The position numbers and the translations under genes were made by a program. From Blautia luti (GTDB lineage: Bacteria > Bacillota > Clostridia > Lachnospirales > Lachnospiraceae): a stretch of DNA of 64,000 nucleotides. Position 1 is the stretch's first letter; each line of letters starts with the position of its first letter. The notes under the pieces are model-generated. The model saw only the letters and a list, made by a program, of their open reading frames with translations, made no database searches and was not told where the DNA came from. This document shows, piece after piece, positions 7,765 to 16,659 of this stretch. The DNA lies in contig NZ_AP028156.1 of NCBI RefSeq assembly GCF_033096465.1, positions 429,501 through 493,500 of the forward strand, read 5' to 3'.

Positions 7765-9042
7765 TTACAGAATCTTTCGTCCGGCTGTGTATTTGGCGGA
7801 GATGTTGCGGTCGTCGGAAAGGTAGACAAGTCTTTCCAGCCTGTCTTTCGGAGAGAGCTTCAGAGGGGTGGGAATGGTGGAGCTGTTCAGGACAACTGCA
7901 TCGAATTCATAACCCTCCTTAAAACTTCCGGCTTTTCCGAAGAAGGAGCCGCCGCCTTCTGTACCCATATAAAAAGCTTCCTCCAGCGTCAGCGGTTTCA
8001 TGGAAGAATCAATGAGCCGCCAGTACAGTTTGGAAACCTGAATGGCATCAGCCATAGCGCGCAGAATGGAAGAACAGGTTCCACCTGCGACGTCAGAACC
8101 AAGTCCGACATGCAGTCCTTCATCCAGATACCGCCTTACAGGAGCGATGCCGGAAGAGAGGTTGATGTTGGACTGTGGACAATGGGCGATATAAACGCCC
8201 TGTTTTTTCATAAGTGCGATCTCTTCGTCAGAGGAGTGAACACAGTGAGCCATAATCGTCGGACAATCCCCTCCGAACAATCCGAACCGACTGTAAGCTT
8301 CGCCGTAGAAATGTGTATCTGGGCAAAGTTCCTGTACCCAGGCAATTTCACCCAGGTTTTCAGAGAGATGGGACTGCACCGGCAGATGATATTTCTGCTG
8401 GAGCGCGGAAAGTTTTTCCATCAGTTCGTCGGAACAGGATGGGATAAATCTTGGTGTCAGGATCGGTTTTACATTTTCGAATTTCGTCAGGGTATCTTCA
8501 AGCCAGGACAGGGTAGCATCTGCAGAAGCCTGGGCGCTGGTTTCCTGCAGGACAGGAGAACCGTTTCGATCCATGTTTACTTTGCCAACCATGGTTTTCA
8601 GACCGGTCTGGTTCAGAAGTTCCATCAGAATTTCTGTGGCAGGAACATGGAGAGTTCCGAAAATACAGGCACGGGTATTGGGGCCTTTTTTCAGATCTTC
8701 CGCGAAAATGGTATAGGCTGCTCTGGCAAACTCTGTGTCCTCATAGCGGGCTTCCTGGGGAAAGGTGATGGTATTCAGCCAGTCCAGCAGTTCCAGATCC
8801 ATGCCAGATGCCCGGAATGTGTACTGGGGAGCGTGAATGTGCAGATCTGTCAGGCCCGGGATGATCAGTTCATCTCCGAAATCTGTACATGGAATCTGCC
8901 TGTATCTGTCCGGAAGTTCTGGAAAAACACCAGCGCAGTGTCCGTTTTCACAGACCACATATCCTCCCTCGGTAATGGAAAGTTCTGTGGGAGAAGTGCT
9001 GTAACAGATGGTTCCCTTTAGTGCGAATATTTCTCTGCTCAT
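7765..9042 (-). CDS. guaD: Guanine deaminase (amidohydrolase superfamily)
   Basis: 425 residues from the ATG at 9042. A second ATG six bases upstream sits almost on the GAGAGGG ribosome site, so the inner start is preferred. The metal site is complete: PGLTDLHIHAPQ (HxH), VQSHLSENLGE, MAHCVHSSDEE and GLGSDVAGG with the catalytic Asp. The pattern matches guanine deaminase, which converts guanine to xanthine plus ammonia. The downstream purine permease and upstream guanine-type riboswitch agree. Together they form a purine uptake and breakdown operon. Confidence 0.93.
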   Translation of the reverse strand: MSREIFALKGTICYSTSPTELSITEGGYVVCENGHCAGVFPELPDRYRQIPCTDFGDELIIPGLTDLHIHAPQYTFRASGMDLELLDWLNTITFPQEARYEDTEFARAAYTIFAEDLKKGPNTRACIFGTLHVPATEILMELLNQTGLKTMVGKVNMDRNGSPVLQETSAQASADATLSWLEDTLTKFENVKPILTPRFIPSCSDELMEKLSALQQKYHLPVQSHLSENLGEIAWVQELCPDTHFYGEAYSRFGLFGGDCPTIMAHCVHSSDEEIALMKKQGVYIAHCPQSNINLSSGIAPVRRYLDEGLHVGLGSDVAGGTCSSILRAMADAIQVSKLYWRLIDSSMKPLTLEEAFYMGTEGGGSFFGKAGSFKEGYEFDAVVLNSSTIPTPLKLSPKDRLERLVYLSDDRNISAKYTAGRKIL

Positions 9043-9128
9043 GATCATTCCCTCTCTTTCTTACAATAAGGAAAGGCAAAAAAAATCTACCGAAGATGTC
9101 TTATCTATGCCTGTCCCTTAAGATGACA

Positions 9129-9195
9129 AAACTTATAGACAACTATTACGGTAGTTGGTAGAAACATCCAACCAATTATGGACATATATAAGTTT
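9129..9195 (-). promoter_or_regulatory. Purine (guanine-type) riboswitch aptamer
   Basis: Read on the minus strand. P1 is AAACTTATA with TATAAGTTT, P2 is a short TCCA/TGGA stem with an ATAATTGG-like loop, J2/3 is the invariant GTTTCTACC, P3 is CAACTA/TAGTTG with loop CCGTAA, and J3/1 is CTAT. The C in CTAT is the base that specifies guanine over adenine, which has TTAT. P2 is shorter than usual. It lies about 90 bases upstream of guaD. In the expression platform GGTAGA (minus strand) precedes a T run at 9085-9078 and is complementary to the TCTACC of J2/3, so ligand binding and that pairing would exclude each other. Confidence 0.87.
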
Positions 9196-9217
9196 CCTGA
9201 TTATTGTTTATAAAATT

Positions 9218-9246
9218 ATTATAAAATATTTCCAGTTAACTGTCAA
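9218..9246 (-). promoter_or_regulatory. Promoter of the riboswitch-guaD-permease operon
   Basis: On the minus strand TTGACA (9246-9241) and TATAAT (9223-9218), both perfect, with a 17-base spacer. Transcription would start just before the aptamer. The remaining 9247-9367 stretch between the divergent promoters is AT-rich with no gene. Confidence 0.85.
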
Positions 9247-9367
9247 TTCTTTTGTTTTTTTGATTATGGAATATATGAAATAAGAAATAATCTATTTTAT
9301 GACAAAAATATCAAAGAAATGATATAAATTTGTAAATGCTCTGTAAATGAGTGTAAGGGCTTTGTAA

Positions 9368-9396
9368 TTGTAATTAATCTGATAGTTCTTTATTAT
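9368..9396 (+). promoter_or_regulatory. Promoter of the BlaI-like regulator gene
   Basis: TTGTAA (9368-9373) and TATTAT (9391-9396), spacer 17, ending 36 bases before the ATG at 9433. Divergent from the guaD promoter. Confidence 0.5.
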
Positions 9397-9432
9397 AATA
9401 ATATCTGGTTAAATATGGAGGTAGATCTTAAA

Positions 9433-9807
9433 ATGGACATATTAAAGGGTAAACGTTATGATGTTATGAATGTGCTTTGGGAAGAGGGAAAACCTCTGTC
9501 TGCTTTTGAGATCAATGAAATAGCACCAGAGTTAAAGATGCCAACAGTGCGCAGATGTCTGGAGCTTCTTTTGAAAGAGAAACTGATCGAGGTAGCAGGG
9601 ACTTCCATGAATGGAAAGGTTTATGCGAGAAATTACAGACCGCTTCTTTCCAGGGAGACATATCTGAAGAATAATGCGGAGAGAAGGAAAATCACTCCGG
9701 TGGAAATGATGCATGCGCTGCTGGAGACAGAAGGGATCACAGAGGCTGACCTGAACGAACTTCAGACTCTTCTGGATCATAAAAGAGCAGAGTTAAGAAG
9801 CAGATAA
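9433..9807 (+). CDS. Small winged-helix regulator (BlaI/MecI-like)
   Basis: 124 residues. The ATG at 9433 is chosen because GGAGGT lies 10 bases upstream; an in-frame ATG at 9415 would overlap that site. The N-terminal 70 residues follow the winged-helix pattern seen in BlaI/MecI repressors: YDVMNVLWEEGKPLSAFEI, then a recognition helix MPTVRRCLELLLKEKLIEV and a wing ending GKVYARNY. The C-terminal half is helical and probably dimerises. It has no BlaR-type sensor protease beside it. Its target is unknown; it could regulate the next gene. Confidence 0.7.
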   Translation: MDILKGKRYDVMNVLWEEGKPLSAFEINEIAPELKMPTVRRCLELLLKEKLIEVAGTSMNGKVYARNYRPLLSRETYLKNNAERRKITPVEMMHALLETEGITEADLNELQTLLDHKRAELRSR

Positions 9808-9828
9808 AAGATCATAAAAATCATAACA

Positions 9829-9860
9829 TAAAAAAGTTGCCGGTTTCGGCGGCTTTTTTG
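9829..9860 (+). terminator. Terminator after the BlaI-like regulator
   Basis: AAAAAGTTGCCG and CGGCGGCTTTTTT form a stem with a T run, 22 bases after the stop codon. The remaining 9861-10070 is AT-rich and holds no gene I can support. Confidence 0.85.
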
Positions 9861-10070
9861 CATTTTAACAGATTTATGTGTAAAGATTACCTGGTGCTGT
9901 TTGCGTCTGACAGGGTGCATATTTGTAAAATAAAAAGTAAAACAGTAAAATGGTAAAAAATAATCTGTGCATAATATCTCATAGGAGCAGGTTTAAATGC
10001 AAAAAATCGCAGAAAATTTATGAAAAATATACAAAAATAAATGGCTGAATTGAAATAAAAATAAATATAA

Positions 10071-10098
10071 TTGACAAAAAGAATAAGTATGATATTAT
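10071..10098 (+). promoter_or_regulatory. Promoter of the ADP-ribosylglycohydrolase-like gene
   Basis: TTGACA (10071-10076) and TATTAT (10093-10098), spacer 16, then an 82-base leader to the ATG with AGAGG at 10166. Confidence 0.65.
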
Positions 10099-10180
10099 TT
10101 CTGTATAATGATTTGCAAAGAAGAAAATGCAGCCTTGAAATATTGATTTTAATCATACAACATGAAGAGGAAAAAAGACT

Positions 10181-12340
10181 ATGAATATTATGAAAAAAGA
10201 GTACATAGAACACATTTATGCCGGATGGCTTGCAAAAATAATCGGCATTCGTCTGGGAGCTCCGGTAGAGGGTTGGAGCCAGCGGCAGATTGAGGATATT
10301 TATGGAGAAACAGATGGATATCTGGTGGATTACAGAGATTTTGCGGCAGATGATGATAGCAATGGCCCACTGTTTTTTCTTAGAGCACTGGAAGATTGTG
10401 GGAAAGGTTCCGAAATGAAAGCGCAGGATGTGGCAGAGGCTTTATTGAATTATGCACCTTTTGAACATGGATTTTTCTGGTGGGGCGGTTATGGAGTATC
10501 AACAGAACATACAGCATATCTGAATCTGAGAAATGGAATCAAAGCTCCGGAAAGCGGAAGCATTGAACAGAATGGAAAAACAACTGCAGAACAGATTGGT
10601 GGTCAGATTTTTATTGATACCTGGGGATTGGTTACACCTGGGAATCCGGATATAGCGGCAAAACTTGCACGGAAAGCAGCAAGTGTTACTCATGGCGGAG
10701 ACGGAATCCATGGAGGTATTTTTGTGGCTGTGTGCATTAGCTATGCATTTGTGGAATCTGATATGAACAAAATACTGGAAAAAGGACTCAGTTATATTCC
10801 GGAAAACTGCGATTATGCAAAGATTGTCAGAGTGGTCATGGATTATCATAAAAAAAATCCGAACAACTGGAAGGATTGCTGGAAATTTATACGTGATAAT
10901 TATGGATATGATAAATATCCAGGCATGTGCCATATCATTCCGAATACGGCAGTGATGATACTTGCTTTGCTGTATGGTAACGGGGACTTCTCTGATACAT
11001 TGCAGATCTGCAATCGATGTGGATGGGATACTGACTGCAATGTGGGAAACATCGCAACGATCATGGGAGTCAGAAATGGACTGGATGGAATTGATTATCG
11101 CAAGTGGCGTGAGCCGGTCAATGATTTTCTGGCATGCTCCAGTGTTGTGGGCAGTCGTAATATCATGGATATTCCTTACGGTGCATGTTATATTGCGAAA
11201 CTGGCAGCTGAACTGGCAGGGGAAAAACTGCCGGCTCCATATGATAAAATCGCAGAAGATAAGATTGAAAGCTGCCATTTTGAATTTCCGGGCTCTACCC
11301 ATGTCATGCGTGTGAGGATAGAACACCTAAATAAGGGAGATGATTATCCGAAACCGGAGTATCATCTGATGAACACAGATGAATCCGCTGCGTTTGGAAA
11401 CCGTTCTTTGAAAGTAACGGCGAACAGGATGGAATCCGGAGAAAATGTTCTGGTATATAAAAAGACCTATTACAGACCGGCAGATTTTCATGACAGCCGT
11501 TATGATCCTGCATTTTCTCCGCTGGTTTATCCGGGACAGACTGTTCATGGAAGTGTAATGGTGCCGGAATATGGACTGTCAGATTTGCAGGTAAGTCTTT
11601 ATGTACATGAAGTGCGTGGCGACAGGATTTATCAGGGAGATGCAGTGGTGTTGGAGAAAGGTCAGTGGAAACAGCTGGAGTTTGTGATTCCTGCCATGGA
11701 AGGTGCGCTTCTGGATGAAGTGGGATTCTGCGTCCATGTAGGCGGGGAAAGAGGATCTGCACAGCAGGTTACAGTACTTTTGGATGATTTTTATACGGAC
11801 GGAACTCCTGATTATTCTGTCGAAATGAGAAAAGAAGAGGAAGAAGTGTGGACTCCGGTTCATCGCGAAATTACGCAGTTTACCAAATTGAAGGGGCTTT
11901 TCTATCTGGCAGATGGAAATCTTCATTTATCCTGCTGCGATTTCGGAGAGGCATATACGGGCAGTCATAACTGGAAGGATTATACGGCTGAATTCTGGCT
12001 GACCCCTCATACGGGAGACTGGCATATGATGAATGTAAGGGTGCAGGGAGGAATACGATCTTATGCAGCTGGATTTCTGGCGGACGGACGGGCAGCAATT
12101 CTGAAAAATGAAAATGGATATCGGATTCTGAGCCAATGTGACTTTGCCTGGGAGAAAGAAAAAGAATATCATCTTTGCGTCAGCGTTGAGGGAAGCAGAC
12201 TGATTTTGTGGGTAGATGATCAAAAGCTTCTTGAAGTGACTGATGTGGAAAGGCCATATCTGGAAGGGGCTGTGGGCATTTCTGTACAGAACGGAAGCCA
12301 TTGTAGCTGCAGTAAAATGGCTGTGCACGGGAATTTCTGA
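10181..12340 (+). CDS. ADP-ribosylglycohydrolase-fold protein with C-terminal beta-sandwich domains
   Basis: 719 residues and no signal peptide. Residues 1 to about 360 match the DraG/ADP-ribosylglycohydrolase fold: AGWLAKIIGIRLGAPVEG at the start, a DDDSNGP metal motif near residue 57, GGDGIHGGIF near 175 and the C-terminal metal motif WDTDCNVGNIATIMG near 285. This fold removes ADP-ribose from proteins or acts on related glycosides. Residues about 370-719 look like beta-sandwich modules, the last with a concanavalin-like layout (WKDYTAEFWLTPHTGDW near 610). That arrangement hints at a carbohydrate-type substrate. It is a single-gene transcript. The precise reaction is not assignable. Confidence 0.75.
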   Translation: MNIMKKEYIEHIYAGWLAKIIGIRLGAPVEGWSQRQIEDIYGETDGYLVDYRDFAADDDSNGPLFFLRALEDCGKGSEMKAQDVAEALLNYAPFEHGFFWWGGYGVSTEHTAYLNLRNGIKAPESGSIEQNGKTTAEQIGGQIFIDTWGLVTPGNPDIAAKLARKAASVTHGGDGIHGGIFVAVCISYAFVESDMNKILEKGLSYIPENCDYAKIVRVVMDYHKKNPNNWKDCWKFIRDNYGYDKYPGMCHIIPNTAVMILALLYGNGDFSDTLQICNRCGWDTDCNVGNIATIMGVRNGLDGIDYRKWREPVNDFLACSSVVGSRNIMDIPYGACYIAKLAAELAGEKLPAPYDKIAEDKIESCHFEFPGSTHVMRVRIEHLNKGDDYPKPEYHLMNTDESAAFGNRSLKVTANRMESGENVLVYKKTYYRPADFHDSRYDPAFSPLVYPGQTVHGSVMVPEYGLSDLQVSLYVHEVRGDRIYQGDAVVLEKGQWKQLEFVIPAMEGALLDEVGFCVHVGGERGSAQQVTVLLDDFYTDGTPDYSVEMRKEEEEVWTPVHREITQFTKLKGLFYLADGNLHLSCCDFGEAYTGSHNWKDYTAEFWLTPHTGDWHMMNVRVQGGIRSYAAGFLADGRAAILKNENGYRILSQCDFAWEKEKEYHLCVSVEGSRLILWVDDQKLLEVTDVERPYLEGAVGISVQNGSHCSCSKMAVHGNF

Positions 12341-12395
12341 AATCTACGGGACCTGACCTGCCACTGCCAGCTTGTTACGGATGTATGGTAACAAA

Positions 12396-12434
12396 AAAAT
12401 ACTGCTGAATCTAAAAAGGATTCAGCAGTATTTT
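12396..12434. terminator. Bidirectional terminator between the glycohydrolase gene and argG
   Basis: AAAATACTGCTGAATC is perfectly complementary to GATTCAGCAGTATTTT, with a 7-base loop. A and T runs on both sides let it work in either direction between these convergent genes. Confidence 0.9.
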
Positions 12435-12447
12435 CACATTTCAGAAA

Positions 12448-13674
12448 TTATTTTTTGTTCTGTTCAACTTCTTTTAACATCATAGCGCGAACTTTCAGTG
12501 GAAGTCCGAACAGTGTGATGAATCCGTCTGCATCGTGGTGGTCATAGAGGTCACCTGTTGTAAAGGATGCAAGAGATTCATTGTACAGGCTGTATGGAGA
12601 AGTTGTACCGGCTTTGATGATGTTGCCTTTGTACAGTTTCATCTTAACTTCACCTGTTACATATTTCTGAGTGGACTCAACGAATGCCTGGATTGCTTCA
12701 CGAAGTGGTGTGTACCATTTTCCTTCGTAAACAACCTGAGCAAACTGGCTGCCAAGTTTCTTCTTGGTTTCCATTGTCTCACGGTCAAGTGTGAGTTCTT
12801 CCAGCTGCTCATGAGCTGCCATCAGGATTGTTCCGCCAGGAGTCTCATATACACCACGGGATTTCATACCAACAACACGGTTCTCAACGATATCAACGAT
12901 ACCGATTCCGTTCTCGCCGCCTAATTTATTAAGCTCAGTGATGATCTCGGAAACTTTCATCTCTTTGCCATTTAAGGTTTTCGGAACACCCTGCTCGAAT
13001 GTCATGGTGATTTCTGTATCTTTATCAGGAGCTTTTTCAGGTGTAACACCTAAAACAAGCATGTTGTCATAGTTTGGAGCCTGAGAAGGATCTTCCAGTT
13101 CCAGACCTTCATGGCTGATGTGCCATAAGTTTCTGTCACGGCTGTAGCTGTGGCTTGCATCGAATGGAAGGTCAATTCCGTGAGCCTTGCAGAATGCGAT
13201 CTCATCTTCACGGGACTGCATGGTCCATTTGTCTGTCATACGCCATGGAGCGATGATCTTGATGTCCGGAGCAAGAGCTTTGATACCAAGTTCGAAACGA
13301 ATCTGGTCATTACCTTTACCTGTAGCACCGTGGCAGATAGCAACTGCGCCTTCTTTACGTGCAATCTCAACTAATTTCTTGGCGATCGCTGGACGGGCCA
13401 TGGATGTACCAAGGAGATATTTATGCTCGTATACAGCACCTGCCTGTACACATGGCATAATGAAATCATCACAGAATTCATCAACGATATCTTCGATATA
13501 TAATTTGGAAGCACCGGAAAGCTTTGCTCTCTCATCCAGTCCATCCAGTTCGTTTCCCTGACCGCAGTTTACACAACAGCAGACAACGTCGTAATCAAAT
13601 GTCTCTTTTAACCACGGGATCAAGGCTGTGGTATCAAGACCGCCTGAGTATGCTAAAACGACTTTTTCTTTCAT
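12448..13674 (-). CDS. argG: Argininosuccinate synthase
   Basis: 408 residues, standard for ArgG. The ATP pyrophosphatase loop AYSGGLDTT is at residues 8-16. Further family signatures are GATGKGNDQIRFE near 118-130, ApWRmtdkW near 145, SRDRNLWHISHEG near 180, and ESRVVGMKSRGVYETPGG-like residues near 270. It joins citrulline and aspartate with ATP to make argininosuccinate. An AGGAGG site precedes the ATG. argH does not follow it here. It is divergent from argCJBD and shares a control region carrying ArgR-like palindromes. Confidence 0.97.
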   Translation of the reverse strand: MKEKVVLAYSGGLDTTALIPWLKETFDYDVVCCCVNCGQGNELDGLDERAKLSGASKLYIEDIVDEFCDDFIMPCVQAGAVYEHKYLLGTSMARPAIAKKLVEIARKEGAVAICHGATGKGNDQIRFELGIKALAPDIKIIAPWRMTDKWTMQSREDEIAFCKAHGIDLPFDASHSYSRDRNLWHISHEGLELEDPSQAPNYDNMLVLGVTPEKAPDKDTEITMTFEQGVPKTLNGKEMKVSEIITELNKLGGENGIGIVDIVENRVVGMKSRGVYETPGGTILMAAHEQLEELTLDRETMETKKKLGSQFAQVVYEGKWYTPLREAIQAFVESTQKYVTGEVKMKLYKGNIIKAGTTSPYSLYNESLASFTTGDLYDHHDADGFITLFGLPLKVRAMMLKEVEQNKK

Positions 13675-13782
13675 GATTGTATTCCTCCTGAAATTGGGTT
13701 TTATTATTTTCTTTGTAAAAATTTCCTGAGATATCCGTTTGCTGAAAGTAAATGAATAGGTCGGGATTTTCTGATCTGATTT

Positions 13783-13798
13783 TTGAATAAATATTCAA
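13783..13798. promoter_or_regulatory. ArgR-type operator palindrome 1 (argG leader)
   Basis: TTGAATA-AA-TATTCAA, 7-base arms around AA. It closely matches the Bacillus ARG-box core (TGAATAAAAATTCA type). It lies 45-60 bases downstream of the proposed argG -10 box. Confidence 0.7.
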
Positions 13799-13841
13799 TG
13801 CGGAATAAGATGATTCCCTATGACTCCGCTTAACAAGTGAT

Positions 13842-13870
13842 AATATACACCTTTTTTTATAAATATGCAA
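13842..13870 (-). promoter_or_regulatory. argG promoter overlapping an operator half-site
   Basis: Minus strand TTGCAT (13870-13865), 17 bases, TATATT (13847-13842). The -35 hexamer is inside the half-palindrome ATAAATATGCAA at 13859-13870. Confidence 0.65.
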
Positions 13871-13900
13871 TAGAAAAATGCAAAAAAGTTTTATTCATTT

Positions 13901-13916
13901 TTGCATAAATATGCAA
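13901..13916. promoter_or_regulatory. ArgR-type operator palindrome 2 (between argG and argC)
   Basis: TTGCATA-AA-TATGCAA, the same 7+2+7 design as palindrome 1 with one base changed per arm. It lies between the two divergent promoters; together with ATGCAAAAA at 13878 it also forms a wider inverted repeat. Confidence 0.65.
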
Positions 13917-13991
13917 CATAATATAGGTAAAAACAAGGGAAAATGAACAATCTGAATTAAAATCCATGTAAAAACATTGGAAAATGACTAT

Positions 13992-14020
13992 TGCATATTA
14001 TGCAAGTAAGATGTATAATT
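13992..14020 (+). promoter_or_regulatory. argCJBD promoter with an overlapping palindrome
   Basis: TTGCAT (13992-13997), 17-base spacer, TATAAT (14015-14020). The -35 is the left arm of TTGCATA-T-TATGCAA (13992-14006). A bound repressor would cover the -35, mirroring the argG side. Confidence 0.7.
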
Positions 14021-14132
14021 AGTCCAGCGCTCTGGTACAGTAGAGTTTCAGAGCAGATAAGGAAAGACAAACAGATAAAATTTTAAGAACATCGCAGAGA
14101 GAAAAATGCTGCGGAAGATGGAGGAAATTATT

Positions 14133-15173
14133 ATGATTAAAGCAGGAATTATCGGTGCCACAGGTTACGCAGGTAACGAGATCGTGAGACTGCTTCTGGG
14201 ACATAAAGATGTAGAAATTGCATGGTATGGTTCAAGAAGTTACATTGACCAGAAGTATGCAGATGTTTATCAGAATTTTTTTAAACTGGTAGATGCGAAG
14301 TGTATGGATGATAATATGGAAGCGTTGGCTGATGAAGCAGATGTGATCTTCACTGCAACTCCTCAGGGACTTTGTGCTTCCTTGATTAATGAAGGAATTC
14401 TTTCCAGGGCGAAAGTCATCGACCTGAGTGCGGATTTCCGTATTAAAGATGTGAAGAAATATGAGAAATGGTATGGTATCGAGCATAAAGCTCCGCAGTT
14501 TATTGATGAGGCAGTTTATGGATTATGTGAGATTAACCGTGAAGATATCAAGAAAGCAAGACTGATCGCGAACCCAGGATGTTATCCGACATGTTCTACT
14601 CTTTCTATTTATCCGCTGATCAAAGAAGGACTGATCGATCCGTCGACGATCATTATCGATGCGAAATCCGGTACTTCAGGAGCAGGACGTGGGGCGAAGG
14701 TTGCGAATTTATTCTGTGAAGTAAATGAGAATATTAAGGCTTATGGTGTCGCAACTCACAGACATACACCGGAGATTGAGGATCAGCTTGGATATGCATG
14801 CGGTAAGGAAGTACTGATCAATTTCACACCACATCTGATTCCGATGAACCGTGGTATTCTGGTGACTGCTTATGCTTCTCTGACTAAGGATGTTTCTTAT
14901 GAAGAAGTGAAGGCGATTTATGATAAATATTATGAGAATGAGACTTTTGTCCGTGTACTTGATAAGGATGTGTGTCCACAGACTAAGTGCGTGGAGGGAA
15001 GCAACTATGTGGATGTGAACTTTAAGATTGATCCGAGAACTCACAGAGTAATTATGATGGGTGCTATGGATAACCTTGTAAAAGGTGCGGCTGGACAGGC
15101 TGTGCAGAATATGAATCTGTTGTTTGGATTTAAGGAATCTGAGGGGCTGCTTCAGGTACCGATGTGTCCGTGA
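14133..15173 (+). CDS. argC: N-acetyl-gamma-glutamyl-phosphate reductase
   Basis: 346 residues from the ATG at 14133, chosen because GGAGG sits 10 bases upstream and the protein then begins MIKAGIIGATGYAG, the NADP-binding loop. An in-frame ATG at 14106 would add nine unlikely residues. The catalytic Cys150 lies in NPGCYPT, and the C-terminal part has the HRHTPEIEDQLG-type motif. It reduces N-acetylglutamyl phosphate to the semialdehyde, the third step of arginine synthesis. First gene of argCJBD. Confidence 0.96.
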   Translation: MIKAGIIGATGYAGNEIVRLLLGHKDVEIAWYGSRSYIDQKYADVYQNFFKLVDAKCMDDNMEALADEADVIFTATPQGLCASLINEGILSRAKVIDLSADFRIKDVKKYEKWYGIEHKAPQFIDEAVYGLCEINREDIKKARLIANPGCYPTCSTLSIYPLIKEGLIDPSTIIIDAKSGTSGAGRGAKVANLFCEVNENIKAYGVATHRHTPEIEDQLGYACGKEVLINFTPHLIPMNRGILVTAYASLTKDVSYEEVKAIYDKYYENETFVRVLDKDVCPQTKCVEGSNYVDVNFKIDPRTHRVIMMGAMDNLVKGAAGQAVQNMNLLFGFKESEGLLQVPMCP

Positions 15174-15229
15174 TAGGTTGATGAAAAGGGGACGCTCCGG
15201 AAATTATGGAAATACAGGAGGATAAATTT

Positions 15230-16453
15230 ATGAAGATTATTGAAGGTGGCGTTACAGCTGCGAAAGGTTTTCAGGCGGCAGCTGCAGCAGCTGAGATTAA
15301 ATATAAAGGCAGAACAGACATGGCAATGGTTTACAGTGAAGTTCCCTGCGTAGCAGCAGGTACTTTTACGACAAACGTTGTAAAGGCTGCTCCTGTTAAA
15401 TGGGACCAGGATATTGTGTACAATCATCCGTATGCACAGGCAGTGATCTGTAACAGTGGTATTGCAAATGCCTGTACAGGTACAGAAGGTTATGGATACT
15501 GTAAGGAAACTGCAGATGCGGCAGCAGAGGTTCTGGATGTGGCAGCAGACAGTGTGCTGGTGGCTTCTACTGGTGTTATCGGTATGCAGGTTCCGATCGA
15601 TCGTATTAAGAATGGTGTGAAGATGATGGCTCCGAAGCTGGATGGTTCTCTGGAAGCAGGTACTGAGGCTGCGAAGGCGATCATGACTACGGATACGAAG
15701 AAGAAGGAAGTTGCCGTTCAGGTTGAGATTGGTGGTAAGACGGTTACCATTGGCGGTATGTGCAAAGGTTCCGGTATGATCCATCCGAATATGTGCACAA
15801 TGCTTGGATTTGTTACTACTGATGCGAAGATTTCCAAGAAGATGCTGCAGGAAGCCTTGAGTGAGGATGTGAAGGATACTTACAATATGGTTTCTGTAGA
15901 CGGCGATACTTCTACCAATGACACCGTTCTTCTTCTGGCAAATGGTCTGGCTGAGAATCCGGAGATTACGGAGAAGGGCGAGGATTATGAGACTTTCAAA
16001 GCTGCGCTGAATTATATCAATACTTCCCTGGTTAAGAAGATTGCCGGTGATGGTGAGGGCGCAACTGCTTTGTTTGAAGTGAAGATCATTGGGGCTGAGT
16101 CTAAGGAGCAGGCGGTTACGTTGAGTAAATCTGTAGTAACTTCTTCTCTGACAAAGGCTGCTATCTATGGTCATGATGCAAACTGGGGAAGAATCCTGTG
16201 TGCGATGGGATATTCCGGTGCGCAGTTTGATCCTGAGAAAGTGGATCTTTACTTCGAGAGCAAGGCCGGAAAGATCAAGATTATTGAGAATGGTGTTGCT
16301 ACAGATTACAGCGAGGAAGAAGCTACGAAGATTCTTTCCGAGGAGGCTGTTACAGCAATCGCTGATGTGAAGATGGGCGATGCAACAGCAACTGCATGGG
16401 GCTGTGACCTGACCTATGATTATGTAAAGATCAATGCAGACTATCGTTCATAA
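15230..16453 (+). CDS. argJ: Bifunctional ornithine acetyltransferase / N-acetylglutamate synthase
   Basis: 407 residues from the ATG at 15230, which follows an AGGAGGA site; an in-frame ATG at 15206 overlaps that site. ArgJ self-cleaves before a conserved threonine: here KGSGMIHPNMCTML with Thr190 as the new N-terminal nucleophile. It moves acetyl from N-acetylornithine to glutamate, and in bifunctional forms also uses acetyl-CoA. This gives the acetyl-recycling version of the pathway and explains the absence of argA/argE here. The 206-base gap to argB holds no convincing gene. Confidence 0.95.
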   Translation: MKIIEGGVTAAKGFQAAAAAAEIKYKGRTDMAMVYSEVPCVAAGTFTTNVVKAAPVKWDQDIVYNHPYAQAVICNSGIANACTGTEGYGYCKETADAAAEVLDVAADSVLVASTGVIGMQVPIDRIKNGVKMMAPKLDGSLEAGTEAAKAIMTTDTKKKEVAVQVEIGGKTVTIGGMCKGSGMIHPNMCTMLGFVTTDAKISKKMLQEALSEDVKDTYNMVSVDGDTSTNDTVLLLANGLAENPEITEKGEDYETFKAALNYINTSLVKKIAGDGEGATALFEVKIIGAESKEQAVTLSKSVVTSSLTKAAIYGHDANWGRILCAMGYSGAQFDPEKVDLYFESKAGKIKIIENGVATDYSEEEATKILSEEAVTAIADVKMGDATATAWGCDLTYDYVKINADYRS

Positions 16454-16659
16454 TAAAGGAATAATATAGGAAATTGACAAGCTGTTGTTGCCTGAGACAG
16501 AATGAAATAAATGATTCCGGACAGAGCAAATTGGAATGGCAGTCAGAGTGTGAATTGGATTACAAAGATTTGTCTGAAAGAACAGATAATCAGTATTTTT
16601 TCTATAGCAGGAGAAAGATGTATTTTTCAGACAGATCCAGGGAATAAGGAGAAAGATAA

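Noticed and set aside
7738..9021. 427-codon open frame on the plus strand through guaD
   Set aside because: It is the antisense of guanine deaminase. The minus-strand frame carries all amidohydrolase metal motifs, while this one is low-complexity with many Phe, Gln and Cys.
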